From positions 1-62,689 of the forward strand of contig DWYE01000065.1 in NCBI GenBank assembly GCA_019118845.1: a stretch of DNA of 62,689 nucleotides, read 5' to 3'. The position numbers and the translations under genes are program-made. A model generated the notes under the pieces. That model worked only from the letters and a program-made list of their open reading frames with translations. It searched no databases and had not been told where the DNA came from. Each line of letters opens with the position of its first letter. Position 1 is the stretch's first letter. This stretch comes from Anaeromassilibacillus stercoravium. GTDB taxonomy: Bacteria > Bacillota > Clostridia > Oscillospirales > Acutalibacteraceae. Below are positions 9,601 through 17,784 of the stretch, in pieces.

Positions 9601-10211
9601 GGGCCGACGCGGTCTTCCAGTTCGGAAAGGATGTCCCGCAGGCGCAGCAGATTCTCCTCCGCCTGGCTTAGGCGGCGCTCGGACTCCTCTTTCCGGTAGC
9701 GGAAGCGGGAAATCCCCGCCGCTTCCTCAAAGATCTCCCGCCGGTCCTCGCTGCGCGCGCCGACAATGCTGTCGATCTTGCCCTGCCCGATGATCGAATA
9801 TCCGTCGCGGCCCAGGCCGGTATCCATGAACAGCTCGTTGATGTCCCGCAGGCGGACCGCCACTTTGTTGATGAGGTATTCGCTGTCTCCGGAACGGTAA
9901 TACCGGCGCGTGATCGCCACCGTGTCGCCGTCAAAATCCAGCCGCCGGTCGGAATTGTCGATGGTGAGGGTGACCTCTGCATATCCCTGGGGCTTGCGGG
10001 CCGGCGTGCCGTTGAAGATGACATCCTCCATGCGGGTACAGCGCAGCGTCCGGGTAGACTGCTCCCCCAGCACCCAACGCACCGCGTCGCTGATATTGCT
10101 CTTGCCGCTTCCGTTCGGCCCCACCACGGCTGTAATCCCGCGGTCAAATTTGAGGGTCGTCTTATCCGGGAACGTTTTAAACCCCTGTATTTCCAACGAT
10201 TTTAAAAGCAA
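6633..10211 (-). CDS. smc: Chromosome segregation ATPase Smc
   Basis: Smc forms the ring-shaped condensin that organises and segregates the chromosome with ScpA and ScpB. The 1192-residue product has an N-terminal head with Walker A GPNGSGKSN (about residues 32-40), two very long coiled-coil arms rich in E, K, R and A, a hinge around residues 510-660 (GIHGPVSRLI to the glycine-rich VNAGGSLTGGS), and a C-terminal head with the ABC signature LLSGGEKALVA and Walker B FCMLDEIEAALDD. Translation starts at a TTG that overlaps the preceding radical SAM gene by 10 nt, with AAGGA upstream. No scpA or scpB is present in the window. Confidence 0.97.
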   Translation of the reverse strand: MLLKSLEIQGFKTFPDKTTLKFDRGITAVVGPNGSGKSNISDAVRWVLGEQSTRTLRCTRMEDVIFNGTPARKPQGYAEVTLTIDNSDRRLDFDGDTVAITRRYYRSGDSEYLINKVAVRLRDINELFMDTGLGRDGYSIIGQGKIDSIVGARSEDRREIFEEAAGISRFRYRKEESERRLSQAEENLLRLRDILSELEDRVGPLKEQAEKAQQYLEFASEKRTLEIGLWLNTLERSGHVLREHDDRIVIAKNHYDELEEQLAAIEQQIEDNFAQANACTAKVDEARQEAARMEEAAVAKDGEGSVLANDILHNRENIARIEREIEQSNQSGKDMDEEIAQKKAEIEGKTAFIAEKEAESAACTKRLEELRQGMGETAAQIDRYSRQIDELSTESTQEKLASMTAASTISEIQLRMQTVEQTLAEKRERAETLKQSDADFAKMLADTESRIQALSNTVKGYEMRLNSRRQRAEAAKKQSEKLHLDANECARRARLLEDLERNLEGFSQSVKLVMKEAKHGTLPGIHGPVSRLIKVPREYAVAIETALGPAMQNIVVGSEQDAKRAIGFLKQRDGGRATFLPLSNIRGNVLNEPGLEECPGVVGIAGKLCTCDEQYNGILHSLLGRIVVAEDLDAATAVARRYRYRFRIVTLDGQVVNAGGSLTGGSLARNSGLLSRASEIERIRAQADQLREQAEQAAAALRAANEEASAAEAALTGAKGELATAQEERIRIEAEHNRAKADRQTIAADIAALEQESAVAAGRLEEQRAIQKQAEQKLGEATLQISVLQGKMNEIRSGRSEQNQLSDTLSNQLQELRIESLSAQKDIESLRATIADIERRKEDRAGHVAGLRQEMRRVQDSIVSLQTRIEALKEEAASLREQAKASTARIEELNAQRMAFEKKSAELRAKEREQSSARENVGHELARLEERKASLQKEYDEIISRLWEEYELTRREAEEVAAPIEDVGQSQKRLNELKGKIKALGTVNVAAVEEYKEVSERYAFMNAQVADVEQSRDELKRLIGDLTRQMRELFIERFKQINTNFLQTFQELFGGGTANLSLTDPEDILHSGIEISVQPPGKIVTHLELLSGGEKALVAIALYFAIMKVSPPPFCMLDEIEAALDDVNVDRFAAYLRRMTSNTQFIVITHRRGSMEEADVLYGVTMQDEGVSKLLELRASEIEQKLGMDAAK

Positions 10212-11227
10212 GCTGTCACATCCTTCTCCAAAGCGGCAATGGTAACTGTATGCTCCGGCAGCGTCGCGTCCGCCGTCACGCGGGCCGAATACCCTCTCTC
10301 CCGCAGGCGATCAAGGTTCGCCCGCTTTTGCCCAATCACTTTCGATTGCATTTTTGGATTCACTTTGATTTCGATAGTTCCTTTTGAAACTTGATTGCCT
10401 TCCAATATTTCCATCAGGCAGAGAAACATCCGCCTGCTTTCGCAGAGTTCCCGAAACGCCGGGTGCCAGGGCCCTGCTACGCGGCCGCGCTCCAACTCCG
10501 GCGTGCTGTGCAGGCCCAAGCGGATCACACGGATGCCGCGATCCTCAAAAAACGCCAACAAGCGGGAGCAGAGCTCCACGGCGTCCTCCAAGGCCATCGG
10601 GCAATAGACACCCGAGCGATATTTTTCCTCCAGTTCGGTGCCACGCATCACGATGGTCGGATAGATGCGCACCGTATCGGGCTCTAAGGCCGCAAGCCTG
10701 CGCGCGGTATATTCCGCGCCTGCGGGCGTGTCGCCATAGAGACCGGTCATCATCTGCAAGCCCAGGGAAAAGCCCTGTGCATGGATGCGCCTAGCCGCAT
10801 CCTCCACCTGCGCCGCCGTATGCCCCCGCCCGTTTATGGCGAGGACGCGGTCGTCCATGCTCTGTGCGCCCAGCTCGATCGAGGTCACGCCGTATTTCTT
10901 GAGCAGTGTAAGGATATCATCACCGACCGCATCGGGCCGGGTAGAAACCCGAATCCCGGAAAAGCGGCCTTCTTGGACAAACGGCGCCGCCGCTTCCAAA
11001 AGGGAAACCATATAGCCCCGCTCAATCGCCGTAAAGCTCCCGCCAAAGAAGGCGATCTCCGCTTGTCCTGCACAGGGGATGCTCCGCATGGCGGTAAGGG
11101 CCGCTGCACGCACATCGTCCGGCGCCGGCTGGGTCTGCTGCCCGGTGATGCTTCTCTGGTTGCAAAAGCTGCATTGGTGCGGGCAGCCGTTGTGGGGCAC
11201 AAACAGGGCAACATTGGCGTGTCTCAA
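10202..11227 (-). CDS. Elp3-like radical SAM protein
   Basis: A 341-residue radical S-adenosylmethionine protein. Residues about 14-21 hold the cluster-binding motif CPHQCSFC (CxxxCxxC), followed by a glycine-rich FFGGSF segment that contacts SAM, ELGAQSMDD and GLQMMTGLYGD, all typical of the Elp3/COG1243 group. Unlike full Elp3 it has no C-terminal acetyltransferase domain; the tail (about 290-341) is short and basic. The gene overlaps rnc by 4 nt (ATGA) and smc by 10 nt, so all three are probably translated together. Similar rnc-radicalSAM-smc arrangements are familiar to me from clostridia, but the substrate is not known. An RNA-modification role is only a guess. Confidence 0.85.
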   Translation of the reverse strand: MRHANVALFVPHNGCPHQCSFCNQRSITGQQTQPAPDDVRAAALTAMRSIPCAGQAEIAFFGGSFTAIERGYMVSLLEAAAPFVQEGRFSGIRVSTRPDAVGDDILTLLKKYGVTSIELGAQSMDDRVLAINGRGHTAAQVEDAARRIHAQGFSLGLQMMTGLYGDTPAGAEYTARRLAALEPDTVRIYPTIVMRGTELEEKYRSGVYCPMALEDAVELCSRLLAFFEDRGIRVIRLGLHSTPELERGRVAGPWHPAFRELCESRRMFLCLMEILEGNQVSKGTIEIKVNPKMQSKVIGQKRANLDRLRERGYSARVTADATLPEHTVTIAALEKDVTACF

Positions 11228-11904
11228 TAGCCCATCAGCTCCAACGCTTCGCGCGCCGCCTGCTGCTCCGCTTCCTTCTTGCTGCGGCCGCCCCCCTTGC
11301 CGATCACATTGCTGTTGAGGTGGACCTCCACGGTAAAATGCTTGTCGTGGTCCGGCCCGCTCTCTCCCGTGAGCACATACTCCAAATGCTCCTCCGGGTT
11401 TTGCTGGATGATCTCCTGCAGGGCGGTCTTGTAGTCCTTAAACGCCTTTGGCTTGTGTGCCTTCAGCATGGGCAGGACAAAGCGAAGGATAAACTTGCGC
11501 GCTTCCTCCATACCGGCGTCCAGGTAAATGGCGGCGATCACCGCCTCAAACGCATCCGCCAAAATGGACGAGCGGGTGCGCCCGCCGGAATTCTGCTCGC
11601 CGTGGCTCAACCGCAGATAATTCCCCAGGTCGATCTGCTTCGCAAAGCCGCAGCATGCCTTTTCGCACACCAGGGCAGCGCGGTTTTTGGTGAGATCCCC
11701 CTCGGGAAATTGCGTGTAATTTTTAAACAGATAATCCGCAACCACAAACCCGAGCACCGAATCGCCCAAAAACTCCAGGCGCTCGTTGCTCTCTTCCTTG
11801 CCCTTTGCTTCGTTTGCATAGGAGGAATGGGTCAATGCGGTGATGAGGTATTTTTTGTTGTGAAAACGGTGCCCTAGCTTTTCTTCAAATTCTCGATAGT
11901 CCAT
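11224..11904 (-). CDS. rnc: Ribonuclease III
   Basis: RNase III cuts double-stranded RNA and processes rRNA precursors. The 226-residue product has the endonuclease signature ERLEFLGDSVLGFVVADYL with its metal-binding acidic residues, a second catalytic segment ADAFEAVIAAIYLDAG, and a C-terminal double-stranded RNA binding domain (about 155-226) ending GRSKKEAEQQAAREAL. I start at MDYREFEEK: AGGAGG lies seven nucleotides upstream, whereas an in-frame ATG six codons earlier overlaps the plsX stop and has no site. It directly follows plsX, without the acpP gene found there in many Firmicutes. Confidence 0.96.
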   Translation of the reverse strand: MDYREFEEKLGHRFHNKKYLITALTHSSYANEAKGKEESNERLEFLGDSVLGFVVADYLFKNYTQFPEGDLTKNRAALVCEKACCGFAKQIDLGNYLRLSHGEQNSGGRTRSSILADAFEAVIAAIYLDAGMEEARKFILRFVLPMLKAHKPKAFKDYKTALQEIIQQNPEEHLEYVLTGESGPDHDKHFTVEVHLNSNVIGKGGGRSKKEAEQQAAREALELMGY

Positions 11905-11921
11905 CTTTCGGCCTCCTGCCA

Positions 11922-12944
11922 TTAATCCGCCTGCTTCTCCTTTGCCTGGCTCTCCTTATAGACTGCCACAGCAACGGCGATTTCATCCACAACATTTCCG
12001 GCGATATAGGACTTGGTCAAGCGGAGTGCATTTTTTACCGTTTTCGCCTTCGCACTTCCGTGGGTCTTGAACACCGGCTTTGCCGCGCCCATGATCGGCG
12101 CCCCGCCGTATTCGTTGTAGTCCATCGTCTTCTTGAGCTCCTTGATATCTTTCAAAAGCATGGACGCTGCCAGCTTGTTCTTCCAATTTTTAAAGAAAAC
12201 CTCTTTGAACATCTGCATCATGGCGATCGACACGCCTTCATACATCTTGAGCAGCATGTTACCGGTAAAGCCATCTGCCACGACCACATCGGCCGCATCT
12301 TCGGGGATCTCCCGCGCCTCTACATTTCCGACAAAATGTAGCCCCGATTCTTTTAACAAAACATAAGCTTCTTGCTGCAGCTCTCCGCCCTTGTGCTCTT
12401 CCGTGCCGATATTGGCCAATCCCACACGCGGCTTGGAAACATTCATCACCTTTTCCATATAGATCGACCCCATCACACCGAACTGGCGCAGCATTTCGGG
12501 CTTACAGTCGACGTTTGCGCCGCTGTCAATGAGCATAAAAAAGCCCTTTTTCTTCGGTAGAATCGGGGCAAACGCCACGCGCTTGATGTTTTTGATGCGT
12601 TTGACGATCATCGTTGTACCGACCACCAGTGCGCCGGAATTGCCGCCGGAGAGGAAACCGTCGCCCTTGCCCTCTGCAAGCAACTTCAGGCCCAGGGCCA
12701 TGGAGCTGTTGGACTTCTCCTTCAAAACAGCCCCCGCATGATCCTCCATCGTGAGGACATCCGGTGTGTCCGCAATCTCCATGCGATCCAGGGAGATGTC
12801 ATTCTCCTTTGCCACACGCCGGATCTCCGCCTCGCTGCCGGTCAGCAGGATGTCGATGTCCAGCTCCTTTACCGCCTCGGCACATCCTTTCAAAATTTCC
12901 AGGGGTGCATTGTCCCCGCCAAAAGCGTCCACAATAATTTTCAT
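11922..12944 (-). CDS. plsX: Phosphate acyltransferase PlsX
   Basis: PlsX converts acyl-ACP and phosphate to acyl-phosphate, the acyl donor for PlsY in phospholipid synthesis. The 340-residue product starts MKIIVDAFGGDNAP, the family's N-terminal signature, and contains MEDHAGAVLKEK, FLSGGNSGALV and the C-terminal GGAPIMGAAKPVFKTHGSA segment. Length is as expected. It is followed 17 nt later by rnc and preceded by trmFO, so fatty-acid genes (fabD, fabG, acpP) are not part of this cluster. Confidence 0.96.
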   Translation of the reverse strand: MKIIVDAFGGDNAPLEILKGCAEAVKELDIDILLTGSEAEIRRVAKENDISLDRMEIADTPDVLTMEDHAGAVLKEKSNSSMALGLKLLAEGKGDGFLSGGNSGALVVGTTMIVKRIKNIKRVAFAPILPKKKGFFMLIDSGANVDCKPEMLRQFGVMGSIYMEKVMNVSKPRVGLANIGTEEHKGGELQQEAYVLLKESGLHFVGNVEAREIPEDAADVVVADGFTGNMLLKMYEGVSIAMMQMFKEVFFKNWKNKLAASMLLKDIKELKKTMDYNEYGGAPIMGAAKPVFKTHGSAKAKTVKNALRLTKSYIAGNVVDEIAVAVAVYKESQAKEKQAD

Positions 12945-12991
12945 CGCGATACCTCCCCGCCGCAGTGCGGCTACTTTGGATTTCTGATCTT

Positions 12992-14299
12992 CTATGTATT
13001 TTTAAGAAACTCGTCTAACGTTTGTAAAGAGCGTTCGGAAAAGGCCGCATAGCGGGAACGCTTGTCCCGGATATGCGGAACCACGGGCGGCATAACGCCA
13101 AAGTTTGCGCCCATGGGCTGGAAATCGCCCTCGCCGCCGTTTTGTACATAGCGGCTCAGCGCGCCAATCATCGTCTCTGGCGGCAGCGTAAGGGTCTCCT
13201 TTCCCTGCAACCTGCGAAGGGCGTTCTTCCCCGCCAGGATTCCACTCGCGGCGGACTCCATATAGCCCTCCACGCCCGTGATCTGGCCCGCAAAAAACAA
13301 ATCCGGACGCGCGCGCAAGCTGAAATCGCTGTTCAGCACCTTTGGCGAATTCAAAAAAGTGTTGCGGTGCATCACTCCATAGCGCACAAAATCCGCCTGC
13401 TCCAAGCCCGGGATCAGGCCAAAGACACGCTTCTGCTCGCCGAATTTGAGGTTCGTCTGGAACCCGACGAGATTGTAGAGCGTCCCCTCCCGGTCTTCGC
13501 GCCGGAGCTGCACGACCGCCCAGGGCCGGTGCCCGGTCGCCGGGTCGCGCAGGCCGACCGGCTTAAGCGGGCCAAAGCGGATGGTATCCGGTCCGCGCTG
13601 CGCCATCACCTCTATGGGCATACAGCCCTCGTAGACCTTCGGGTCCGCCACATCAAAGTCGTGGACCGGCGCGCGCTCGGCGTGGATTAGCGCCTCATAG
13701 AACCGCTCGTACTCCTCTTTGTTCATCGGGCAATTTAAGTACGCGTCGTCCTCTCCCTTTCCATAGCGGGACGCGGCAAAAATGCGGTCCCGGCCGAGGC
13801 CCTCCGCGGTGACGATCGGGGCAGCTGCATCGAAGAAGCTCAAACTCCCGCCGCAAAGGGCGGCGATCTTCTCCGCCAGTGCGTCGGAGGTCAGCGGGCC
13901 GGTGGCGATTACGTTGACGCCGTCCGTAGGGATTTCCGTAATCTCCCCGCTGTGCACTTCGATCTGCGGATGCTCCCGAATCGCCTTGGTCACCGCCGCG
14001 GAAAAGGCGTGCCGGTCAACGGCGAGCGCCCCGCCCGCGGGGACACGGCATTGATCCGCACATTGCATCAGCAGGGAACCGAGCCGCCGCATTTCCTCTT
14101 TGAGCAGGCCGGCCGCGCTGTCCACACGCGCCGCCTTGAGGGAGTTGGAACAAATCAGCTCTGCAAAGTCCGGGCTGTGGTGCGCGGGGGAATACTTCTG
14201 CGGTTTCATCTCCCAGAGCTCCGCCTGCACACCGGCCTGTGCAATCTGCCATGCCGCTTCACAGCCGGCCAATCCAGCCCCGATCACTCGTATCTTCAT
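12992..14299 (-). CDS. trmFO: Methylenetetrahydrofolate-tRNA-(uracil-5)-methyltransferase TrmFO
   Basis: TrmFO makes 5-methyluridine at position 54 of tRNA using methylene-tetrahydrofolate and FAD. The 435-residue product opens with the FAD-binding GAGLAGCEAAWQ motif, has the characteristic YSPAHHSPDFAELICSNSL segment and the C-terminal FFAGQITGVEGYMESAASG motif of the GidA-like family. It follows topA by 12 nt with a good site (AAAGGAG). The topA-trmFO order is common in Firmicutes. The fhs gene near 53 kb is a possible source of its one-carbon cofactor. Confidence 0.97.
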   Translation of the reverse strand: MKIRVIGAGLAGCEAAWQIAQAGVQAELWEMKPQKYSPAHHSPDFAELICSNSLKAARVDSAAGLLKEEMRRLGSLLMQCADQCRVPAGGALAVDRHAFSAAVTKAIREHPQIEVHSGEITEIPTDGVNVIATGPLTSDALAEKIAALCGGSLSFFDAAAPIVTAEGLGRDRIFAASRYGKGEDDAYLNCPMNKEEYERFYEALIHAERAPVHDFDVADPKVYEGCMPIEVMAQRGPDTIRFGPLKPVGLRDPATGHRPWAVVQLRREDREGTLYNLVGFQTNLKFGEQKRVFGLIPGLEQADFVRYGVMHRNTFLNSPKVLNSDFSLRARPDLFFAGQITGVEGYMESAASGILAGKNALRRLQGKETLTLPPETMIGALSRYVQNGGEGDFQPMGANFGVMPPVVPHIRDKRSRYAAFSERSLQTLDEFLKNT

Positions 14300-14311
14300 C
14301 GGCGTCTCCTT

Positions 14312-16417
14312 TTATACTTCGTCTTTATTTTCCTCATCCGGGTTTTCCACGCGCTCATAACCGCAGTCCGGCGTAACGCAATAGTACTTGGGATGTTTCC
14401 CCTTCTTCTTTAAGAGGGTCTTCCCGCAGCGCGGGCATTTCTCCATGCTGGGCTCATCCCAGGAGATGAAGTCGCAGTTGGGATATTCCGCGCATCCATA
14501 GAAGATGCGCCCCTTCTTGGACTTCTTCACAATCACCTTGCCGCCGCATTTGGGGCACTCCGCCCCGGTCTCCTGCACCAGCTTTTTCACATTCTTGCAC
14601 TCCGGGTATCCGGGGCAGGCAATGAATTTCCCGTAGCGGCCCATTTTGACGACCATCTTGCGGCCGCACTTTTCGCAGATGATGTCGGTCTCATCCTCTT
14701 TCAGTTGGATCTTGACCCCCTGCATCTCCTCCTTGGCCTTTTTCAAAGTCTTCTCGAAATCGCCATAGAAGTCGTGCAGCGTCTCCACCCAATCGACCTT
14801 CCCGCTCTGTACCTCGTCCAGCTCCTCTTCCACCTGTGCGGTGAATTTGACATTGACGATCTTCGGGAACCGCTCTTTCATCAGCTTGGTGATCACTTCC
14901 CCCAGCTCGGTCGGCTTGAGCGCCTTGCCATCGCGGACCACATATTCGCGCCCCGTGATGGTTGAAATCGTGGTGGCATAGGTGGACGGACGGCCGATGC
15001 CGTTTTCCTCCAACGCCTTGATGAGCGACGCCTCCGTATAGCGGGCGGGCGGCTGCGTGAAATGCTGGTTGCCTGCGATCTCCTTGCAGCGCAGCGGCAT
15101 ATCCTTCTCGAGGGGCGGCAGCGCCCCGCCGCTCTCGGAGTCTTCGTCCTTCTTCTCTTCGTAAAGCACGGTAAATCCGTCGAAGGTGACAGTATAGCCG
15201 GACGCCTTGAAGATATAATTCTTGGCCGAAATCTCCGCCTGCGTCGTGCTCTGGAGGCAGTTTGCCATCTGGCAGGCGATGAAACGCTCCCAGATCAGCT
15301 TATAGAGTTTATATTGGTCCGAACTCAGGCTGTCTTTCACCTGATCGGGCGAAAGGCTGGGCATCGTCGGCCGGATGGCCTCGTGCCCGTCCTGGGCGTT
15401 TTTCTTTGTCTTAAAGTGGCGGGGGGTATCCGGCAAATACTTCTTCCCCCAGCGCTCCAAAATGTAGTCGGCGGCGTCTTTGAGCGCATCCTCCGACAGG
15501 CGCAAGGAGTCCGTTCTCATGTAAGTAATGAGACCGACCGCGCCCATCCCCTCGATTTCAACGCCCTCGTACAGCTCCTGCGCAGCCTTCATCGTCCGGC
15601 GCGCCTGGAACCCCAGGCGGCGCGAGGCCTCCTGCTGCAGGGTGGAGGTGATAAACGGCGGCGCAGGGGATTTGCGGCGCGTGCCCTTTTTGAGCTTCGA
15701 GATCTTATATTCGGCGCCCTCCAGTTCCGCAAGGATTTGATCCGCCTGTTCCTTGTTCTCAATCTCGATTTTCCCATTCTCGTCGCCATAGAATGTTGCG
15801 GGGAACGCTTTGCGGGACCCCTTGGGGATCATCTTCGCATCGATCGTCCAATATTCTTTTGGGACAAACTTGCGGATCTCTTCCTCACGGTCCACCACCA
15901 GGCGGACCGCCACGGACTGCACGCGGCCGCCCGAAAGCCCCCGGCGGATCTTCTGGGACAGGAACGGGCTGAGCTTATAGCCCACCAGCCGGTCGAGAAT
16001 CCTCCGCGCCTGCTGCGCATTGACCAAATCCATATCGATGCTGCGGGGATGCTCCATCCCGTTTGTCACGCCGGTTTTTGTAATCTCATTGAACGTCACC
16101 CGGTTGTCGTCCTCCGTATTGAGGTCCAGCAAATAGGCCAAATGCCAAGAGATGGCCTCCCCTTCGCGGTCCGGGTCCGTTGCCAGGAATACATAATCGC
16201 TCTTTTCTGCCTTTTCCTTCAGTTCCTCCACCAATTTTTCTTTGCCTTTGATGATCTCGTACTTCGGTTTAAAATCCTTCTTGATATCCACGCTCAACCG
16301 GTTTTCCGGCAAATCGCGCACATGCCCCATCGAGGCAATCACATCGTATCCAGGGCCCAAATATTTCTTAATGGTCTTCGCCTTTGCGGGCGACTCCACA
16401 ATTACCAATTTCGACAT
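14312..16417 (-). CDS. topA: DNA topoisomerase I
   Basis: Type IA topoisomerase that relaxes negatively supercoiled DNA. The 701-residue product begins with the Toprim domain (LVIVESPAKAKTIKKYLG; acidic triad in ATDPDREGEAI at about 79-89). The catalytic tyrosine is Tyr299 in LITYMRTDS. The C-terminus carries three four-cysteine zinc ribbons (about 578-690), each with paired CxxC-type motifs such as CEKCGRK, CPKCGGK and CPRCGKT. This is the usual Firmicutes layout. The message has a leader of about 120-190 nt with two tandem hairpins just upstream of the ribosome binding site. Confidence 0.97.
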   Translation of the reverse strand: MSKLVIVESPAKAKTIKKYLGPGYDVIASMGHVRDLPENRLSVDIKKDFKPKYEIIKGKEKLVEELKEKAEKSDYVFLATDPDREGEAISWHLAYLLDLNTEDDNRVTFNEITKTGVTNGMEHPRSIDMDLVNAQQARRILDRLVGYKLSPFLSQKIRRGLSGGRVQSVAVRLVVDREEEIRKFVPKEYWTIDAKMIPKGSRKAFPATFYGDENGKIEIENKEQADQILAELEGAEYKISKLKKGTRRKSPAPPFITSTLQQEASRRLGFQARRTMKAAQELYEGVEIEGMGAVGLITYMRTDSLRLSEDALKDAADYILERWGKKYLPDTPRHFKTKKNAQDGHEAIRPTMPSLSPDQVKDSLSSDQYKLYKLIWERFIACQMANCLQSTTQAEISAKNYIFKASGYTVTFDGFTVLYEEKKDEDSESGGALPPLEKDMPLRCKEIAGNQHFTQPPARYTEASLIKALEENGIGRPSTYATTISTITGREYVVRDGKALKPTELGEVITKLMKERFPKIVNVKFTAQVEEELDEVQSGKVDWVETLHDFYGDFEKTLKKAKEEMQGVKIQLKEDETDIICEKCGRKMVVKMGRYGKFIACPGYPECKNVKKLVQETGAECPKCGGKVIVKKSKKGRIFYGCAEYPNCDFISWDEPSMEKCPRCGKTLLKKKGKHPKYYCVTPDCGYERVENPDEENKDEV

Positions 16418-16441
16418 CTATCTATCCACCTCTTTCATCTC

Positions 16442-16487
16442 GTACGGCACAGCCGCCGTACCGCTGCGGGAACTCCATCTTCCCGCA
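16442..16487 (-). promoter_or_regulatory. Two tandem hairpins in the topA leader
   Basis: Between dprA and topA lie 188 nt without a gene. Close to the topA ribosome binding site are two adjacent inverted repeats: 16465-16472 with 16480-16487 (8 bp, 7-nt loop) and 16442-16448 with 16455-16461 (7 bp, 6-nt loop). Neither is followed by a T run, so they are not terminators. They may shape the 5' end of the topA mRNA. Their function is unknown. Confidence 0.4.
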
Positions 16488-16543
16488 CAACAACGTTCCT
16501 ATATATCTATGTTTTACAAATCAATGTTGATCTCCAAAAATGG

Positions 16544-16562
16544 CAAAGTCCTTTAGACTTTG
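16544..16562 (-). terminator. Possible weak terminator after dprA
   Basis: A 7-bp hairpin (16544-16550 with 16556-16562, loop of 5) is followed on the minus strand by GCCATTTTTGG. It lies 44 nt past the dprA stop. The stem is short and the T run is interrupted, so read-through into topA is likely. Confidence 0.35.
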
Positions 16563-16605
16563 TGAAAACCTGTCCACAAGACATTTGGACGGGCTTTCAT
16601 AAAGC

Positions 16606-17769
16606 CTAAGAATGTTTTAAGGCGTATCTTCTCCCCGAATACCCCTGGATGCAACCCATCAGCTCCAGTTCCGTAAGCGCTGGAAGGGCGCGTGCCGCCG
16701 GAACCCCTGCCTCCGAGCAAAGCTCAGCCAAGGCACGCGGCTCTCTGGAAAGCGCCTGGAACAGCGCAGAGGCGTCGTCTGAAAGGCCCTCCGGCACTTT
16801 TCGGCAGGCCGGTGTGGGTTTCTGCTCCTGCGGTGCGGCCTTTATCAGCATAACACTTTCCGCCGATTCCTCCAAGTGGATTTTTCCTGGAAAGCGGAAA
16901 AGATATTCCTCCAAAATGTCATTTGCACAGCTGACCGCCTTCATTCCCTCGCGCAAAAGGTTGTTGGGACCTTGGGACATACGGCTCCCGACCAAGCCGG
17001 GCACGGCAAAGACGTCGCGGTTTTGATGGATCGCATTGTTCGCGGTGAGCAAAGACCCGCTCTTTTCCGCAGCCTCCACCACCACCGTCCCGACGGACAG
17101 TCCGGAAATCAGCCGGTTGCGGATGGGGAAATGATTGCGAAGCGCCGGTGTCCCCGGCGGATACTCCGAAAGCAGGGCGCCGCTATGTGAAATCGCCTCC
17201 CGCAAAGAGGTATTCGCGGCTAAATACGGATAATCGATCCCGCAGCCGAGCACGCAGACCGTCTTTCCTCCCGCAAGCAGCGCGCCCTTGTGGGCAGCTG
17301 TGTCGATGCCCAGCGCACCGCCGCTGACGACCACGGCGCCGCCCTTGGCAAGCCCATACCCCAAGCTGTGTGCAACCCGCTTCCCCACCAGCGTCGCTTT
17401 CCGCGTCCCCACAATGGAGATGGCGGGGACTTCCGCAAAATCCGGAAGTTCTCCCTGTACATACAATACAGCCGGAGGGTTATGAATCTGCCGCAGAAGG
17501 AAGGGATATTCCCCGTCCTCCGGCGTGAGAACCGTCTGCCCCATCTGCGCACAATGGGCGAGTTGGGCCTGTGCCTCCTGTAGGGGATATTCCCGCATTG
17601 CGGAAAGCTCGCGCTGTGTGAAAATCCCCAGCAGGCCCCACTCCTGCGGGCCCGCACGGTAAAAATCCTCGATGCTGCCAAAGGATTCCAGGATGTGGCG
17701 CGGCTTGCTGCTGCCCGCTTGCAGGGCATGTTGCAGCCAGATCCAATAGGCACGCCGGTCCAACTCCAT
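16606..17769 (-). CDS. dprA: DNA-processing protein DprA
   Basis: DprA loads RecA onto incoming single-stranded DNA during transformation and is kept in many bacteria not known to be competent. The 387-residue product has an N-terminal SAM-like region, the Rossmann-fold core with VGTRKATLVGKRVAHSLGYGLAKGG and SGGALGIDTAAHKGAL (about 150-185), GCGIDYPYLAANT and the SGLSVGTVVVEAAEKSGSL motif, and a C-terminal winged-helix (DML1-like) region from about 315. It is 15 nt downstream of the SpoU methyltransferase. No other competence genes are in the window. Confidence 0.95.
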   Translation of the reverse strand: MELDRRAYWIWLQHALQAGSSKPRHILESFGSIEDFYRAGPQEWGLLGIFTQRELSAMREYPLQEAQAQLAHCAQMGQTVLTPEDGEYPFLLRQIHNPPAVLYVQGELPDFAEVPAISIVGTRKATLVGKRVAHSLGYGLAKGGAVVVSGGALGIDTAAHKGALLAGGKTVCVLGCGIDYPYLAANTSLREAISHSGALLSEYPPGTPALRNHFPIRNRLISGLSVGTVVVEAAEKSGSLLTANNAIHQNRDVFAVPGLVGSRMSQGPNNLLREGMKAVSCANDILEEYLFRFPGKIHLEESAESVMLIKAAPQEQKPTPACRKVPEGLSDDASALFQALSREPRALAELCSEAGVPAARALPALTELELMGCIQGYSGRRYALKHS

Positions 17770-17784
17770 CCTGTTCTCCTCCTC

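Noticed and set aside
15062..16609. A 515-codon plus-strand frame opposite topA
   Set aside because: Antisense to the topoisomerase with its conserved motifs; composition is that of a shadow frame.
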